In this document: positions 37,747 through 47,285 of the stretch, piece by piece | Layout of the letters: every line of letters begins with the position of its first letter | Numbering within the stretch: position 1 is the stretch's first letter | Origin: Seonamhaeicola sediminis | GTDB taxonomy: Bacteria > Bacteroidota > Bacteroidia > Flavobacteriales > Flavobacteriaceae | DNA: 64,000 nt | Reading direction: 5' to 3' | Assembly (NCBI RefSeq): GCF_004358095.2 | Contig: NZ_SMZJ02000003.1 | Location: 124,001-188,000 of the forward strand | Translations under genes and position numbers: made by a program | Notes under the pieces: generated by a model | The model's database searches: none | Told to the model about the DNA's origin: nothing | The model's input: the letters and a program-made list of their open reading frames with translations, nothing else

Positions 37747-39036
37747 TTAATTCTCTTCTAACACCTTTAGTTTCACTAAATCTATTTTGGTGTTAGATAC
37801 TTCTATAATTGTAAATTGAAAATTATCAATTTTTACAACCTCCCCTTTAGAAGGAATTTCTTCGGTATGGTTCACTATTAAGCCACCAAGGGTTTCATAG
37901 TTTTCGTTTTCTGGAAGATTAATTTTGTATGTTTCGTTTATATAATCTACTTCTAACCTTGCCGAAAAACTAAAGGTGTCTTCATCTATTCTTTCTTCAA
38001 TCAAGTCTACAGTATCGTGCTCATCTTCAATTTCTCCAAATAATTCTTCAACAATATCTTCAACGGTCATAATTCCAGAGGTACCCCCGTACTCATCTAA
38101 AACCACTGCCATACTGCGGCGTTTTTTTGTTAATACACCTAAAACATCCTTTATAAGTACAGTTTCTGGCACAAACTCTACCGGAAGTATCATAGACTTG
38201 ATATCTTTATGTTTTTTAAAAAGTTCAAAAGAATGTACATATCCTAAAATATCATCAATAGTATCTTTATAGACTAAAATTTTGGTTCTACCCGTATCTG
38301 TAAAAAGTGCACTAAGGGCTTTTATAGATTCGCCAATTTCAACGGCTATAATCTCTGTTCTAGGAATCATGACCTCACGAGCCTTTACTTCTGAAAACTC
38401 CAACGCATTTTGAAATATCTGAATTTCAGAATCTATTTCATCATGCTCTTCAACAGATTCCATTTGTTCACTTATATAATGCCCCAGTTCTACTTTAGTA
38501 AATGCCAATTGAATTTGGTCGCCTTCGGTTTTAAAAAATGTTTTTAAAACCATATCTGATATCCAGATAACCAAACCCGATATTAAACTAAATAGCACAT
38601 AAAAAATATACGCAGGAATTGCCAGTACCTTTATAAGTGTATTGGCATAAATTTGAAAAAACACTTTAGGTAAAAATTCAGCAGTAATTAAAATCACAAA
38701 TGTTGAAATAACCGTTTGTGAGAGTAGACTTAAATCTGTAAGCAAATAATTTAAAAAGTTACTGTTAGTAGGTAATAAAGTTTGAAACCACCCAACCAAC
38801 AAATCACCCATAAAAAACCCGTAGATTACTAGAGCAATATTGTTTCCAATAAGCATGGTGGTAATAAACTTTGAGGGTTTTGCCGTTAATTTAGTTAAAA
38901 CTTTAGCAAGAATACCTTCTTGCTTTTTCTCAATTTCAATATGAATTTTATTTGAAGACACATAGGCAATCTCCATACCCGAGAAAAATGCAGAAAGCAT
39001 TAAGGAAACAACTATAATAACAACATAAAGTGTCAT
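37747..39036 (-). CDS. CNNM/CBS-domain membrane protein (hemolysin/CorC family)
   Basis: A 429-residue membrane protein with an N-terminal CNNM (DUF21) domain of several helices (about 1-160), two CBS domains (about 200-330, with REVMIPRTEII and VVLDEYGGTSGIMTVED) and a C-terminal CorC_HlyC domain. Members take part in magnesium or other cation efflux. The gliding protein GldE of Flavobacterium belongs to the same superfamily, but I cannot assign that role. It is 3 bp from the small membrane protein gene upstream. Confidence 0.92.
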   Translation of the reverse strand: MTLYVVIIVVSLMLSAFFSGMEIAYVSSNKIHIEIEKKQEGILAKVLTKLTAKPSKFITTMLIGNNIALVIYGFFMGDLLVGWFQTLLPTNSNFLNYLLTDLSLLSQTVISTFVILITAEFLPKVFFQIYANTLIKVLAIPAYIFYVLFSLISGLVIWISDMVLKTFFKTEGDQIQLAFTKVELGHYISEQMESVEEHDEIDSEIQIFQNALEFSEVKAREVMIPRTEIIAVEIGESIKALSALFTDTGRTKILVYKDTIDDILGYVHSFELFKKHKDIKSMILPVEFVPETVLIKDVLGVLTKKRRSMAVVLDEYGGTSGIMTVEDIVEELFGEIEDEHDTVDLIEERIDEDTFSFSARLEVDYINETYKINLPENENYETLGGLIVNHTEEIPSKGEVVKIDNFQFTIIEVSNTKIDLVKLKVLEEN

Positions 39037-39039
39037 TTA

Positions 39040-39234
39040 CTAAGACTGATTATTCCTGTTCTGGAATTTTTTATTAAACCTTCTTCTGAAGAAAAACATA
39101 AAAACAGCTAAAGCTGCTAAACCTAACGATATGTATGCTGCATTAGTACCATCTCCCCATTTTGAAATACCATCATATGCAAATAGTACTGCAAAAACTA
39201 AATAAGCGTATTGAAAAATACTTGAATATTTCAT
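39040..39234 (-). CDS. Small two-helix membrane protein
   Basis: An unrecognised 64-residue protein with two hydrophobic helices (about 8-20 and 32-49) and a strongly basic tail (RRRFNKKFQNRNN). It has an ATG start and ends 3 bp before the CNNM/CBS gene, between that gene and lptC in what looks like one operon. The operon spacing and membrane-protein composition support a real gene. Function is unknown. Confidence 0.72.
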   Translation of the reverse strand: MKYSSIFQYAYLVFAVLFAYDGISKWGDGTNAAYISLGLAALAVFMFFFRRRFNKKFQNRNNQS

Positions 39235-39271
39235 GTGTTAATATTTATTTTTTTCTCAAAGGTTACGTGTA

Positions 39272-39320
39272 ACATCCAAATTATCATTTCACTGTGTGTC
39301 TAAAAGTTAGACATGGATGT
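39272..39320. other. Nested inverted repeats in the lptC downstream gap
   Basis: An outer 7-bp pair (ACATCCA 39272-39278 with TGGATGT 39314-39320) encloses an inner hairpin (GTCTAA 39298-39303, loop AAG, TTAGAC 39307-39312). No T-run follows on either strand, so it is not a standard terminator. It lies in the 147-bp gap between lptC and the small membrane protein gene, where it could be an RNA processing or attenuation structure. Confidence 0.4.
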
Positions 39321-39381
39321 TTCATTGTTTTAATTTAATGTAAAGATAAATAATTTAGGAAAGATTAAAGGTTGAAATCAA

Positions 39382-39933
39382 CTATTCTTCAACTGTAAAA
39401 ATACCTGTTACTTCTAATACTTCTGCGTTAGAAAATTCTCCGTTAGAATCAAAACCATTACCATGAATAACATCTTGTCCTGACGTAAATGTAACGGGGA
39501 AATTGGTAAATAACCACTCTTTTTTTCGGTCAAAGTATAACTGATCAGACTTTAAAATTCTATTATCATGCGTTGTAATAACAACATTACCCTGTAAATC
39601 TATAATACTTGTTTTATCATAAACAATGGCATAATCTGACACTACAGTACTCTTTTTATCTTTGTCATAAATATTGAGTGTAACACCATTGGTAAATTCG
39701 TAATAAGGAAAATCTCTATTACTATAATCAAACATTTTTTTTCCTATTAAATGCCTTGTAACCTTTCCAGAATCAGTGTATTTAAGATTAAAATTCTCTG
39801 CTTCTCCTATAGGTTCATTTTCAGAAATGCCAATTTTCTGGACTTCATTATAGTTGTCTTTACAAGAAAAAAACATAGTCACAGTAAAAACTGTGACTAT
39901 GCTTAAAATATAATATGTAATTAATTGTTTCAT
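39382..39933 (-). CDS. lptC: LPS export periplasmic protein LptC
   Basis: LptC takes lipopolysaccharide from the LptBFG transporter and passes it to LptA. The 183-residue protein has an N-terminal hydrophobic segment ending in FFSC, a lipobox-like feature seen in Bacteroidota LptC. It is followed by the OstA/LptC beta-jellyroll with the DYAIVYDKTSIIDLQGNVVITTHDNRIL pattern split over two strands near residues 100-130, and LYFDRKKEWLFTNFPVTF. It is downstream of a TPR protein and an outer membrane protein on the same strand. Confidence 0.88.
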   Translation of the reverse strand: MKQLITYYILSIVTVFTVTMFFSCKDNYNEVQKIGISENEPIGEAENFNLKYTDSGKVTRHLIGKKMFDYSNRDFPYYEFTNGVTLNIYDKDKKSTVVSDYAIVYDKTSIIDLQGNVVITTHDNRILKSDQLYFDRKKEWLFTNFPVTFTSGQDVIHGNGFDSNGEFSNAEVLEVTGIFTVEE

Positions 39934-39970
39934 GAATAGTTTTGAGTGTTAACCCAAACTGAAAAATCAA

Positions 39971-41353
39971 TTATTTTATGTCTGGTACAGTTACAGAACC
40001 TCCTATCCAACAACCAATCTTAATCACTTCTCCTGAATTACCTTTACTGAAAATCTCAGATTTAGAAGGTGCTTTTGCCAAATAATTTGCAACGGACTTA
40101 GATGAGTTACTTCTTTGTGTTGGATCTACTCTAGCTGCTTTTTTAGCTTCTTCAGCAGCATACCAATACACAGCTCTCTTCGTAAAATTATCTGTCCCAC
40201 AATCATTAGCACTTGCCGCATACATGGCTGCTATTGAAAGGTGCGGACGACCATTTGATGGGTTTAATTTTAATGCATTTCTAAAATAGGTTCTTGCTTG
40301 CCCGTATCGTCCTTTCTTTTTAAGAATTAAACCAATGTTATTAGCCAATTTAGCTTTTTTAAAGCTGTCTTCTTCTAACTCATAAGATTCTGTGAAATAA
40401 TTAACGGCTTCATTTTCTTTACCATTCTTTAATAACACTGTAGCCACAAAATATTTGGTGTCTGCTGATGGTGCCGTTTCATCATACGCTTTTACCATTT
40501 TTTCGTAAAGTGGGTCATCTGTACATTCTTTATAGAACATTCTGCTTACGGCACGTTTTAACCAAACTGCGTCATTCTTGTTTGCTTCAAAATCTTTTGT
40601 ATATAAAGGAATTAAGTTATCACAATTTGCACGGGGACCTAGTTGACCATCTATTCCAGATGAAATTTGGTCATAAGCCTTTAAGTAACTTTCGTAATAT
40701 CTTTTGTAGCTTTCCTGCTTTTTACTCAATGCACTACCTTCATCTTCTTTTGCAACAAGGATGTTTAATTTAGCTGAATAAATCTTAACCTCGTCTTCTA
40801 CTTTATCAACAATATCATCATATTTATTAAATAAATCCTGAGCCGGTTTTTTCTTAGCATCAAACAATTCTACCATTAAAGAAAAGTAAGTGTATAAACT
40901 TTTTGGATTAGTAAAATTCTCTTTATCTGCGTTATAAACCGCATCAAAACACTCATAAAGTTCTTCTGGAGTCTTATTAAGTTCTTTTCTGTAGTCATAC
41001 ATTAATTGACAGGCCATTGTTCCATATTTTCCTCTTGGCGTCTTATTCGGAAAATTTTCTAGTCTTTGCTCATAAAGCTTAAGCAAATCATTTATATAAC
41101 CTAATTTCTCAGTTCCAGAGGAAGTCTCAATTTTATGATCTAATATTTTTTCACCATCTACATAAATGGCATTATTAAACTTAGGACATTTATTTCTTAC
41201 AGCAGACCAAGGTTCATAGGCTGCATCGTAATTTTTTGCTTTAACATATTCATGGAATATTGATAGTTTGGTCATACACTCTTCGTCTTGTTGTGCAAAA
41301 CCAAAACTCAATCCCATCAATAATATTAGTAAAAAAGTTATTTTCGTCTTCAT
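39971..41353 (-). CDS. Exported tetratricopeptide-repeat protein
   Basis: A 460-residue protein with a signal peptide (ending near FGFAQQ) and helical repeats. A clear TPR pair lies at about residues 325-375 (KAKLANNIGLILKKKGRYGQ, then FRNALKLNPSNGRPH). The N-terminal part has further helical repeats that do not match the TPR consensus closely. It probably acts as a periplasmic or outer-membrane-associated scaffold. Its neighbours (an outer membrane protein upstream, lptC downstream) suggest envelope assembly, but no specific function can be stated. Confidence 0.85.
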   Translation of the reverse strand: MKTKITFLLILLMGLSFGFAQQDEECMTKLSIFHEYVKAKNYDAAYEPWSAVRNKCPKFNNAIYVDGEKILDHKIETSSGTEKLGYINDLLKLYEQRLENFPNKTPRGKYGTMACQLMYDYRKELNKTPEELYECFDAVYNADKENFTNPKSLYTYFSLMVELFDAKKKPAQDLFNKYDDIVDKVEDEVKIYSAKLNILVAKEDEGSALSKKQESYKRYYESYLKAYDQISSGIDGQLGPRANCDNLIPLYTKDFEANKNDAVWLKRAVSRMFYKECTDDPLYEKMVKAYDETAPSADTKYFVATVLLKNGKENEAVNYFTESYELEEDSFKKAKLANNIGLILKKKGRYGQARTYFRNALKLNPSNGRPHLSIAAMYAASANDCGTDNFTKRAVYWYAAEEAKKAARVDPTQRSNSSKSVANYLAKAPSKSEIFSKGNSGEVIKIGCWIGGSVTVPDIK

Positions 41354-41377
41354 GATAATTAATTTACTCGTGTTTTG

Positions 41378-42682
41378 TTAGTTATACTTTCTTTTCTGGA
41401 ACCAAATGTCGCCCAAAGATAAGCTTAATTGGAGATTAATAAAATTCTCTTGTATTAAATTACTATTAGTTGTTCCTCTTTTACCTAGCTCTAAACCTAT
41501 GTTGGCACTAGATAATCCTCCTCTTAATGGTAATCCAACACCAAAAGACATGCCAAACTCATTAATTGATTCAGTATTTAGATTAAGTCCCGTTTTTTCA
41601 TATCGAACTCCCGTTCTATACACAATTCTTTTTAAGTAGTTGTTTAATGAATTGTAATCTGGGATATAAAAACCTCCAACAGAAATAGTGGAAGCATCTT
41701 CATAACTAGTACTGGCACTGCTGTAAAGCGGATTAGAAAATTGGCTAGTCTTTTGCAAGGTGTATTCACCACCAATAAACCAACTTCTTGGTTTTCCTAG
41801 TCCTAATCCAAACGACATTTTGGATGGCAATACCAAATCTGTTTCCAATAGCCCCAAAGCTTCCAAATCAATATCAATTAAATCATTTACAAACTCGCGC
41901 CCAGTGTTAGCGTTAGTGGTAATAGTAGCTATAGAACGTTGATTGTTTGACACCAATGTACTTTCGGGTGTATACGTGAAACTAGTTGCTAACTCTAAAC
42001 TTTCAAATACTAACGTTGTATAAGACAAACCTATGTTAAAATTTAAGCCACTTAAATCAGACCGATTACTTTCTCTAGATTGATATTGGGTTGGTATACC
42101 ATCATCATAAACATATTCAATTGTGCTATTTCTAACACTACCAAAATTATATTGGGCATCTATACCAATACTAAAGCCCTTAGCAATTCTATAACCTAAC
42201 CCAAGAAAAGCTTTATTTAAGCCTCCTTCACCAGTAAACCTATTCTCAATTTGATTATCATCGTTTAGAGATTCTAATTTATAACCAACAGAAGTATAAG
42301 GTAGGAGACCAAAACCAAAACCAAACTTACCCATTGGCACTGTTAGTGCTACATAATCAAATGTAGTTGAACTTGTTTTATCACTTTCAGAAGCTCCCTC
42401 TAAGTTAATACTAGAATGACTTCCTCCTACTGTAAATTTTACTGGTCTATTCTCATTATTAAGATACGATAGGTTATCTGTTGCATACGACGCAGGATTA
42501 CGTAAATTCACATGAATACTATCTATGTAAACACCAATACCCCCCATACTTCTATTTTCAACTGTACCCTTAAATTTAAGACTTCCTATACCATAAAAAG
42601 AGTATGGAGATGCTGTACCTTCTTGACCATTACCATACATGGTAATTAAAACAGTAAAAACTAATACAAGTTTTTTAATCAT
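41378..42682 (-). CDS. Outer membrane beta-barrel protein (FadL/PorV-like)
   Basis: A 434-residue exported protein with signal peptide (MIKKLVLVFTVLITMYGNGQ) and alternating hydrophobic/polar strands characteristic of an outer membrane barrel. The N-terminal SPYSFYGIGSLKF and MGGIGVYIDSIHVNLRNPASYA patterns are typical of a Bacteroidota family related to FadL and PorV proteins. The C-terminal region LSLSLGDIWFQKRKYN holds the last strand. The transported compound is unknown. The start codon overlaps coaX by four bases. Confidence 0.85.
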   Translation of the reverse strand: MIKKLVLVFTVLITMYGNGQEGTASPYSFYGIGSLKFKGTVENRSMGGIGVYIDSIHVNLRNPASYATDNLSYLNNENRPVKFTVGGSHSSINLEGASESDKTSSTTFDYVALTVPMGKFGFGFGLLPYTSVGYKLESLNDDNQIENRFTGEGGLNKAFLGLGYRIAKGFSIGIDAQYNFGSVRNSTIEYVYDDGIPTQYQSRESNRSDLSGLNFNIGLSYTTLVFESLELATSFTYTPESTLVSNNQRSIATITTNANTGREFVNDLIDIDLEALGLLETDLVLPSKMSFGLGLGKPRSWFIGGEYTLQKTSQFSNPLYSSASTSYEDASTISVGGFYIPDYNSLNNYLKRIVYRTGVRYEKTGLNLNTESINEFGMSFGVGLPLRGGLSSANIGLELGKRGTTNSNLIQENFINLQLSLSLGDIWFQKRKYN

Positions 42683-43410
42683 TCGTTTGAATTAAATTGT
42701 AAAATGTAGTTCAAACCCTCCAAAAGAAAATTTGAATTGGCAAATATGCTATTTTTTAATTGTTTAGACAAGAAATTAGCATCACCTCCTGTTAAAATAA
42801 CTGTTAAATCTGGATATTTAAGTTTATAACTATCAATCATACCATCTATCTCATTTAATACTCCAAATACTACCCCAGAATGAATTGACGCTTTAGTAGA
42901 GGCTCCAATGATGCCTTTAGGTTTTTCTAATTCTAATAACGGTAAGTTAGCCGTTAAATTATTTAACGACTTATAACGCGTACGCAACCCAGGTGAAATT
43001 GCTCCACCTAAATACTCATTTTGCGAGTTTATAAAATCATAGGTTATACAAGTACCGGCATCAATAATAAGCACATTTTTATCTGGAAATTGCTTCACCG
43101 AGGCACTTACCAAGGCTATTCGGTCAACCCCTAGTGTTTTTGGAGTTTTGTATTTGTTTTTGAAAGGAAGATTGGTTTTTGAATTTAACTTTAAAAGAGG
43201 TGTGATTGTCTCAATTTCCGATACATGTTCATTATTTAACCTCCCAACTGATGAAACAATCCCTTTTTGCAGTGATTTAAATCTACTTTTGATCATCCTA
43301 ACCTGCTTTAATAATAAATTATGTTCTATTACCTCTTTATAACAAATATTACCCTCACTAAAAACAGCAAGTTTCACAAATGTATTCCCAACATCAATAA
43401 TTAAATTCAT
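42679..43410 (-). CDS. coaX: Type III pantothenate kinase CoaX
   Basis: CoaX phosphorylates pantothenate, the first step of coenzyme A synthesis. The 243-residue ASKHA-fold protein begins with the phosphate-binding DVGNTFVKLAVF segment and has GVDRIALVSA near 95, VLIIDAGTCITYDF near 115 and GGAISPGLRTR. I chose the ATG at 43410 because MNLIIDVGNT is the usual family start; an alternative start at 43443 would add 11 residues. The gene overlaps the next one by four bases. Confidence 0.94.
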   Translation of the reverse strand: MNLIIDVGNTFVKLAVFSEGNICYKEVIEHNLLLKQVRMIKSRFKSLQKGIVSSVGRLNNEHVSEIETITPLLKLNSKTNLPFKNKYKTPKTLGVDRIALVSASVKQFPDKNVLIIDAGTCITYDFINSQNEYLGGAISPGLRTRYKSLNNLTANLPLLELEKPKGIIGASTKASIHSGVVFGVLNEIDGMIDSYKLKYPDLTVILTGGDANFLSKQLKNSIFANSNFLLEGLNYILQFNSNE

Positions 43411-43533
43411 ACGTTTATTGAAAGGGCTAAAATTACAAAACACAAATAATTATACTCTTAATTATATTATAAATTACCATCAAAGAATCCTTAAACCTCA
43501 AAATATATTAATGCATTTTTTTGTATTTTTATT

Positions 43534-43564
43534 TTGGCGAATAACAAAATTGAATTTATATTTG
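43534..43564 (+). promoter_or_regulatory. Promoter of the tRNA-Phe gene
   Basis: A TTG at 43534-43536 and TATATTTG at 43557-43564 are 20 bp apart, matching the Bacteroidota promoter consensus in sequence and spacing. Transcription would start some 8-10 bp before the mature 5' end of the tRNA. Confidence 0.82.
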
Positions 43565-43579
43565 CAACCGCTTTGGCGA

Positions 43580-43652
43580 GGTACCTTAGCTCAGTTGGTA
43601 GAGCAAAGGACTGAAAATCCTTGTGTCCCTGGTTCGATTCCTGGAGGTACCA
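43580..43652 (+). tRNA. tRNA-Phe (anticodon GAA)
   Basis: A 73-base cloverleaf: acceptor stem GGTACCT paired with AGGTACC plus discriminator A, D arm GCTC-AGTTGGTA-GAGC, anticodon arm AAGGA-CTGAAAA-TCCTT with GAA at 43613-43615, a 5-base variable loop, and T loop TTCGATT. The CCA end is not encoded. The T stem (CCTGG / CCTGG) holds a central U-U mismatch (bases 43630 and 43642); the other stems are perfectly paired. A promoter and a terminator frame the gene, so it is a monocistronic unit. Confidence 0.95.
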
Positions 43653-43655
43653 CTT

Positions 43656-43690
43656 AAAAACCCTGAAACAGTAATGTTTACAGGGTTTTT
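43656..43690 (+). terminator. Terminator of the tRNA-Phe gene
   Basis: A stem of AAAAACCCTG (43656-43665) and CAGGGTTTTT (43681-43690) is followed by more T residues. The inner AAAC/GTTT pair extends the hairpin with a one-base bulge. It begins four bases after the mature tRNA end. Confidence 0.85.
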
Positions 43691-43863
43691 TGTTTTTAAA
43701 CCTCACTTTTTCCTGAATATTTTTAAGATTCATGTAATATTCTACTCTTAATTACTACAAAAAACCATGAATCTTTTTAAGTTACAAGATTTTTTTATTT
43801 CTTTAGTCTTTCTTTATGCAGGGTATACTATTTTCTATTTCCTTGAATTATCAATAGCAAATT

Positions 43864-45198
43864 ATGAGCACATCTAACACTCCCCTTAAACCTACATCTA
43901 ACAACCTGTTACCTATATTAATTATAGCGGGTCTATTTTTTATATTCGGGTTTGTAACTTGGATTAATGGTGCCTTAATTCCCTTCATGAAAACTATTAA
44001 CGAGCTAACCGATGCACAATCCTATTTGGTAGCTTCGGCTTCTTATATTTCTTTTGTGATAATGGCTTTACCTTCGTCTAGTATATTAAATAGAATTGGC
44101 TATAGAAAAGGTATGTCCTTAGGATTAATGATTATGGGGTTAGGAGCATTAGTATTTATTCCTGCGGCAGAAGCTAGAACTTATTGGGTTTTTTTAACTG
44201 GAATTTTTATACAAGGCGCAGGAATGACCTTATTACAAACAGCCGCCAACCCTTATATTACTATTTTAGGTCCTCTAGAAAGTGGAGCAAAACGGATTGC
44301 TATTATGGGAATCGCCAACAAAGTTGCGGGCGCTTTAGGATCGGTAATTTTTGGAGCCATATTATTATCTGGAATAGATGAGATTAAAGACAAGTTAGCT
44401 ACCGTAGATACTTCTGAAAAATCTGAATTATTGAGTACTATGGCAGACAGTGTGGTTACCCCATATGTTGCCATGGCTATTGTACTATTTATTCTAGGAC
44501 TCGCTATTAGAAAAGCTCCTTTGCCACACGTTGAGGCAGATACAGATGAAAATCAAATAGAAGGAAAATCTTCTAAATTAAGTATTTTTCAATTCCCACA
44601 TTTATGGTTAGGGGTTATGGCTCTTTTTGTTTATGTAGGGGTTGAAGTAATTGCTGGAGATACTATTATTGCCTATGGTATCGCACTAGATATCCCAGCT
44701 TCTCAAGCTAAGTTTTTTACCTTGTTTACACTGATGGCTATGGTATTTACTTATGCATTGGGTGTGATATTAATTCCAAAGTACATAAGTCAATCCTTCG
44801 CTTTAAAGGCTAGTGCCATTTTAGGCATCATCCTTTCCCTATGCATCCTATTTACCAGCGGATTTACTTCTGTGCTTTTTGTAGCCTCTCTAGGTATTGC
44901 TAATGCCTTAGTATGGCCTGCTGTATGGCCATTAGCGTTAAAAGGTTTAGGAAAATTTACAAAAACGGCTTCAGCCCTTTTGATCATGGCGATAAGTGGT
45001 GGTGCTATTATCCCACCTTTATACGGCGCTATAGTGGACGATAAGAAAAATGAATTAATAAAAGTTGGGCTTAGTGAAGTTTCTGCAATGGCAGAGGCTG
45101 GCAATTTTGGATATTGGATATTGTTGCCTTGTTACACCATTATTCTATATTATGCCTTTTGGGGTCATAAATTAGGACTTACAACGATTAAACGCTAA
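43864..45198 (+). CDS. Sugar MFS transporter (fucose/glucose/galactose permease family)
   Basis: A 444-residue inner-membrane transporter with 12 hydrophobic segments. The FVTWINGALIPFMKTI segment near residue 27, YRKGMSLGLMIMGLGAL and the QTAANPYITILGP motif near 120 are typical of the FGHS family, which imports fucose, glucose or galactose with protons. The sugar cannot be told from sequence. The acetyl-CoA synthetase gene starts 15 bp downstream. Confidence 0.9.
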   Translation: MSTSNTPLKPTSNNLLPILIIAGLFFIFGFVTWINGALIPFMKTINELTDAQSYLVASASYISFVIMALPSSSILNRIGYRKGMSLGLMIMGLGALVFIPAAEARTYWVFLTGIFIQGAGMTLLQTAANPYITILGPLESGAKRIAIMGIANKVAGALGSVIFGAILLSGIDEIKDKLATVDTSEKSELLSTMADSVVTPYVAMAIVLFILGLAIRKAPLPHVEADTDENQIEGKSSKLSIFQFPHLWLGVMALFVYVGVEVIAGDTIIAYGIALDIPASQAKFFTLFTLMAMVFTYALGVILIPKYISQSFALKASAILGIILSLCILFTSGFTSVLFVASLGIANALVWPAVWPLALKGLGKFTKTASALLIMAISGGAIIPPLYGAIVDDKKNELIKVGLSEVSAMAEAGNFGYWILLPCYTIILYYAFWGHKLGLTTIKR

Positions 45199-45213
45199 AT
45201 TAAATTTTAAAGC

Positions 45214-47142
45214 ATGAGCAATTACCATATAAAACATCTAGAAGAATACTATCAAGTATATAGAAAATCGGTTAGAGAACCTGAAAATTTCTGGGAAGAA
45301 GTTGCTGAAGAGCATTTTATGTGGCGCAAGAAATGGGATAATGTCTTAAGCTGGGATTTTTCTAAGCCTGAAGTTAAATGGTTTGAAGGAGCACAATTAA
45401 ATATAACCGAAAATTGCATTGATAGACATTTGGCAACAAGAGGTAATAAAACAGCTATTCTTTTCGAACCGAACAACCCAAACGAAGCCTCTATTTCTAT
45501 TAGTTACAAAGAACTTTCAGAACGTGTCAATAAATTTGCAAATGTCTTAAAAGATCATGGTATTGAAAAAGGAGACAGAGTTTGTATTTATCTTCCCATG
45601 ATACCTAAATTAGCAGTTTCGGTTCTAGCTTGTGCTAGAATTGGCGCTATTCATTCCGTGGTTTTTGCAGGCTTCTCTTCAACGGCTTTATCAACTCGAA
45701 TTAATGATTCTCAATGTAAAATGGTCATCACCAGTGATGGTTCTTACAGAGGTTCTAAAACAATAGATTTAAAAGGCATTGTAGATGAAGCATTAAACGA
45801 TTGCTCTTGCGTGGAAACTGTTTTAGTTGTCAAACGTATTCAATCTGATATTCACATGGAATCTGGAAGAGATAAATGGTTACAACCCTTATTAGACAAT
45901 GCGTCTTCTATTTGTCCAGTTGAAGTAATGAATGCTGAAGATCCTTTGTTTATTCTATACACATCAGGTTCTACAGGTATGCCCAAAGGTATGGTACACA
46001 CTACGGCAGGTTACATGGTTTATACTGCCTACACATTTAAAAATGTATTCCAATACAGGGAAGATGATATTTATTGGTGTACTGCAGATATTGGCTGGAT
46101 AACAGGCCATAGTTATATTGTATATGGGCCTCTGGCAAACGGAGCTACAACGGTCATGTTTGAGGGTGTTCCAAGTTACCCTGATTATGGTCGGTTTTGG
46201 GAAATTGTTCAAAAACATAAAATAAATCAGTTCTACACAGCACCAACAGCCATTAGAGCTTTAGCTAAACAAGGACTTGAAGTTGTTGAAAAGTATGATT
46301 TATCTTCATTAAAGACTCTAGGTTCTGTAGGTGAACCCATAAATGAAGAAGCTTGGCATTGGTACAATGATAATATTGGCAAAAAGAAAAGCCCCATAGT
46401 GGATACCTGGTGGCAAACTGAAACCGGTGGCATCATGATTACCCCCATCCCATTTGTAACACCAACAAAACCAACCTATGCTACGCTACCATTTATAGGT
46501 ATTCAGCCTGCTTTGATGGATGAAAACGGATATGAAATTAAGGGTAATCAAGTGGATGGGCGCCTATGTATAAAATTCCCTTGGCCAAGTATGGCTAGAA
46601 CCATTTGGGGGAATCATCAAAGATACAAAGACACTTACTTTTCGGCTTTTGAAAACAAGTACTTTACTGGCGATGGTGCTTTACGTGATGAGGTTGGATA
46701 TTATCGAATTACAGGAAGGGTTGATGATGTTATCATTGTATCTGGTCATAATTTAGGAACTGCACCCATCGAAGATGCTGTAAATGAACATCCAGCAGTT
46801 GCAGAGTCAGCAATAGTTGGCTTCCCACATGATGTAAAAGGGAATGCGCTATATGGATATGTAATTCTTAAAGACACTGGTGAAAGTAGAGATCACACCA
46901 ATTTGCGTAAAGAGATAAATCAAATTATAACAGAGCACATTGGCCCTATAGCTAAACTGGACAAAATTCAATTTACTCCAGGATTACCAAAGACACGTTC
47001 AGGTAAAATTATGAGGCGTATTCTAAGAAAAATAGCCTGCAATGACACATCAAACTTAGGAGACACCAGCACCTTACTAAATCCTGAGGTAGTCCAAAGT
47101 ATTATTGATGGAGCTAAGGACTCAAAAAACACCAACTGGTAA
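45214..47142 (+). CDS. acs: Acetate--CoA ligase (acetyl-CoA synthetase)
   Basis: Acs converts acetate, CoA and ATP to acetyl-CoA. The 642-residue ANL-superfamily enzyme has the P-loop YTSGSTGMPKGMVH near residue 250, the DTWWQTETGG motif near 400, the hinge GRVDDVIIVSGHNLGT and the C-terminal PKTRSGKIMRR with the catalytic Lys that is acetylated in homologues. The length is usual for bacterial Acs (about 650). An interesting local detail is GHNLGT where most Acs have GHRLGT. Confidence 0.95.
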   Translation: MSNYHIKHLEEYYQVYRKSVREPENFWEEVAEEHFMWRKKWDNVLSWDFSKPEVKWFEGAQLNITENCIDRHLATRGNKTAILFEPNNPNEASISISYKELSERVNKFANVLKDHGIEKGDRVCIYLPMIPKLAVSVLACARIGAIHSVVFAGFSSTALSTRINDSQCKMVITSDGSYRGSKTIDLKGIVDEALNDCSCVETVLVVKRIQSDIHMESGRDKWLQPLLDNASSICPVEVMNAEDPLFILYTSGSTGMPKGMVHTTAGYMVYTAYTFKNVFQYREDDIYWCTADIGWITGHSYIVYGPLANGATTVMFEGVPSYPDYGRFWEIVQKHKINQFYTAPTAIRALAKQGLEVVEKYDLSSLKTLGSVGEPINEEAWHWYNDNIGKKKSPIVDTWWQTETGGIMITPIPFVTPTKPTYATLPFIGIQPALMDENGYEIKGNQVDGRLCIKFPWPSMARTIWGNHQRYKDTYFSAFENKYFTGDGALRDEVGYYRITGRVDDVIIVSGHNLGTAPIEDAVNEHPAVAESAIVGFPHDVKGNALYGYVILKDTGESRDHTNLRKEINQIITEHIGPIAKLDKIQFTPGLPKTRSGKIMRRILRKIACNDTSNLGDTSTLLNPEVVQSIIDGAKDSKNTNW

Positions 47143-47285
47143 AGTTTTTTTCAGAATATAAAAAAGACTCCGATTTAAGCAATAATCTTTTCTTTATCAA
47201 AAATATTTCCAATCCCTTGTTATGTAAAGAAGTTATTATCGACTTAAGATTTTATATTTTCATATTTTAGACCAAAATATAAAAG

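Noticed and set aside
37747-39036. Assignment as the gliding protein GldE
   Set aside because: Only the general CNNM/CBS/CorC architecture is visible, and no gld neighbours are present.
43418-43733. Reading frames on both strands across the tRNA-Phe gene
   Set aside because: Both run through the tRNA and its promoter and terminator and have no recognisable protein features.
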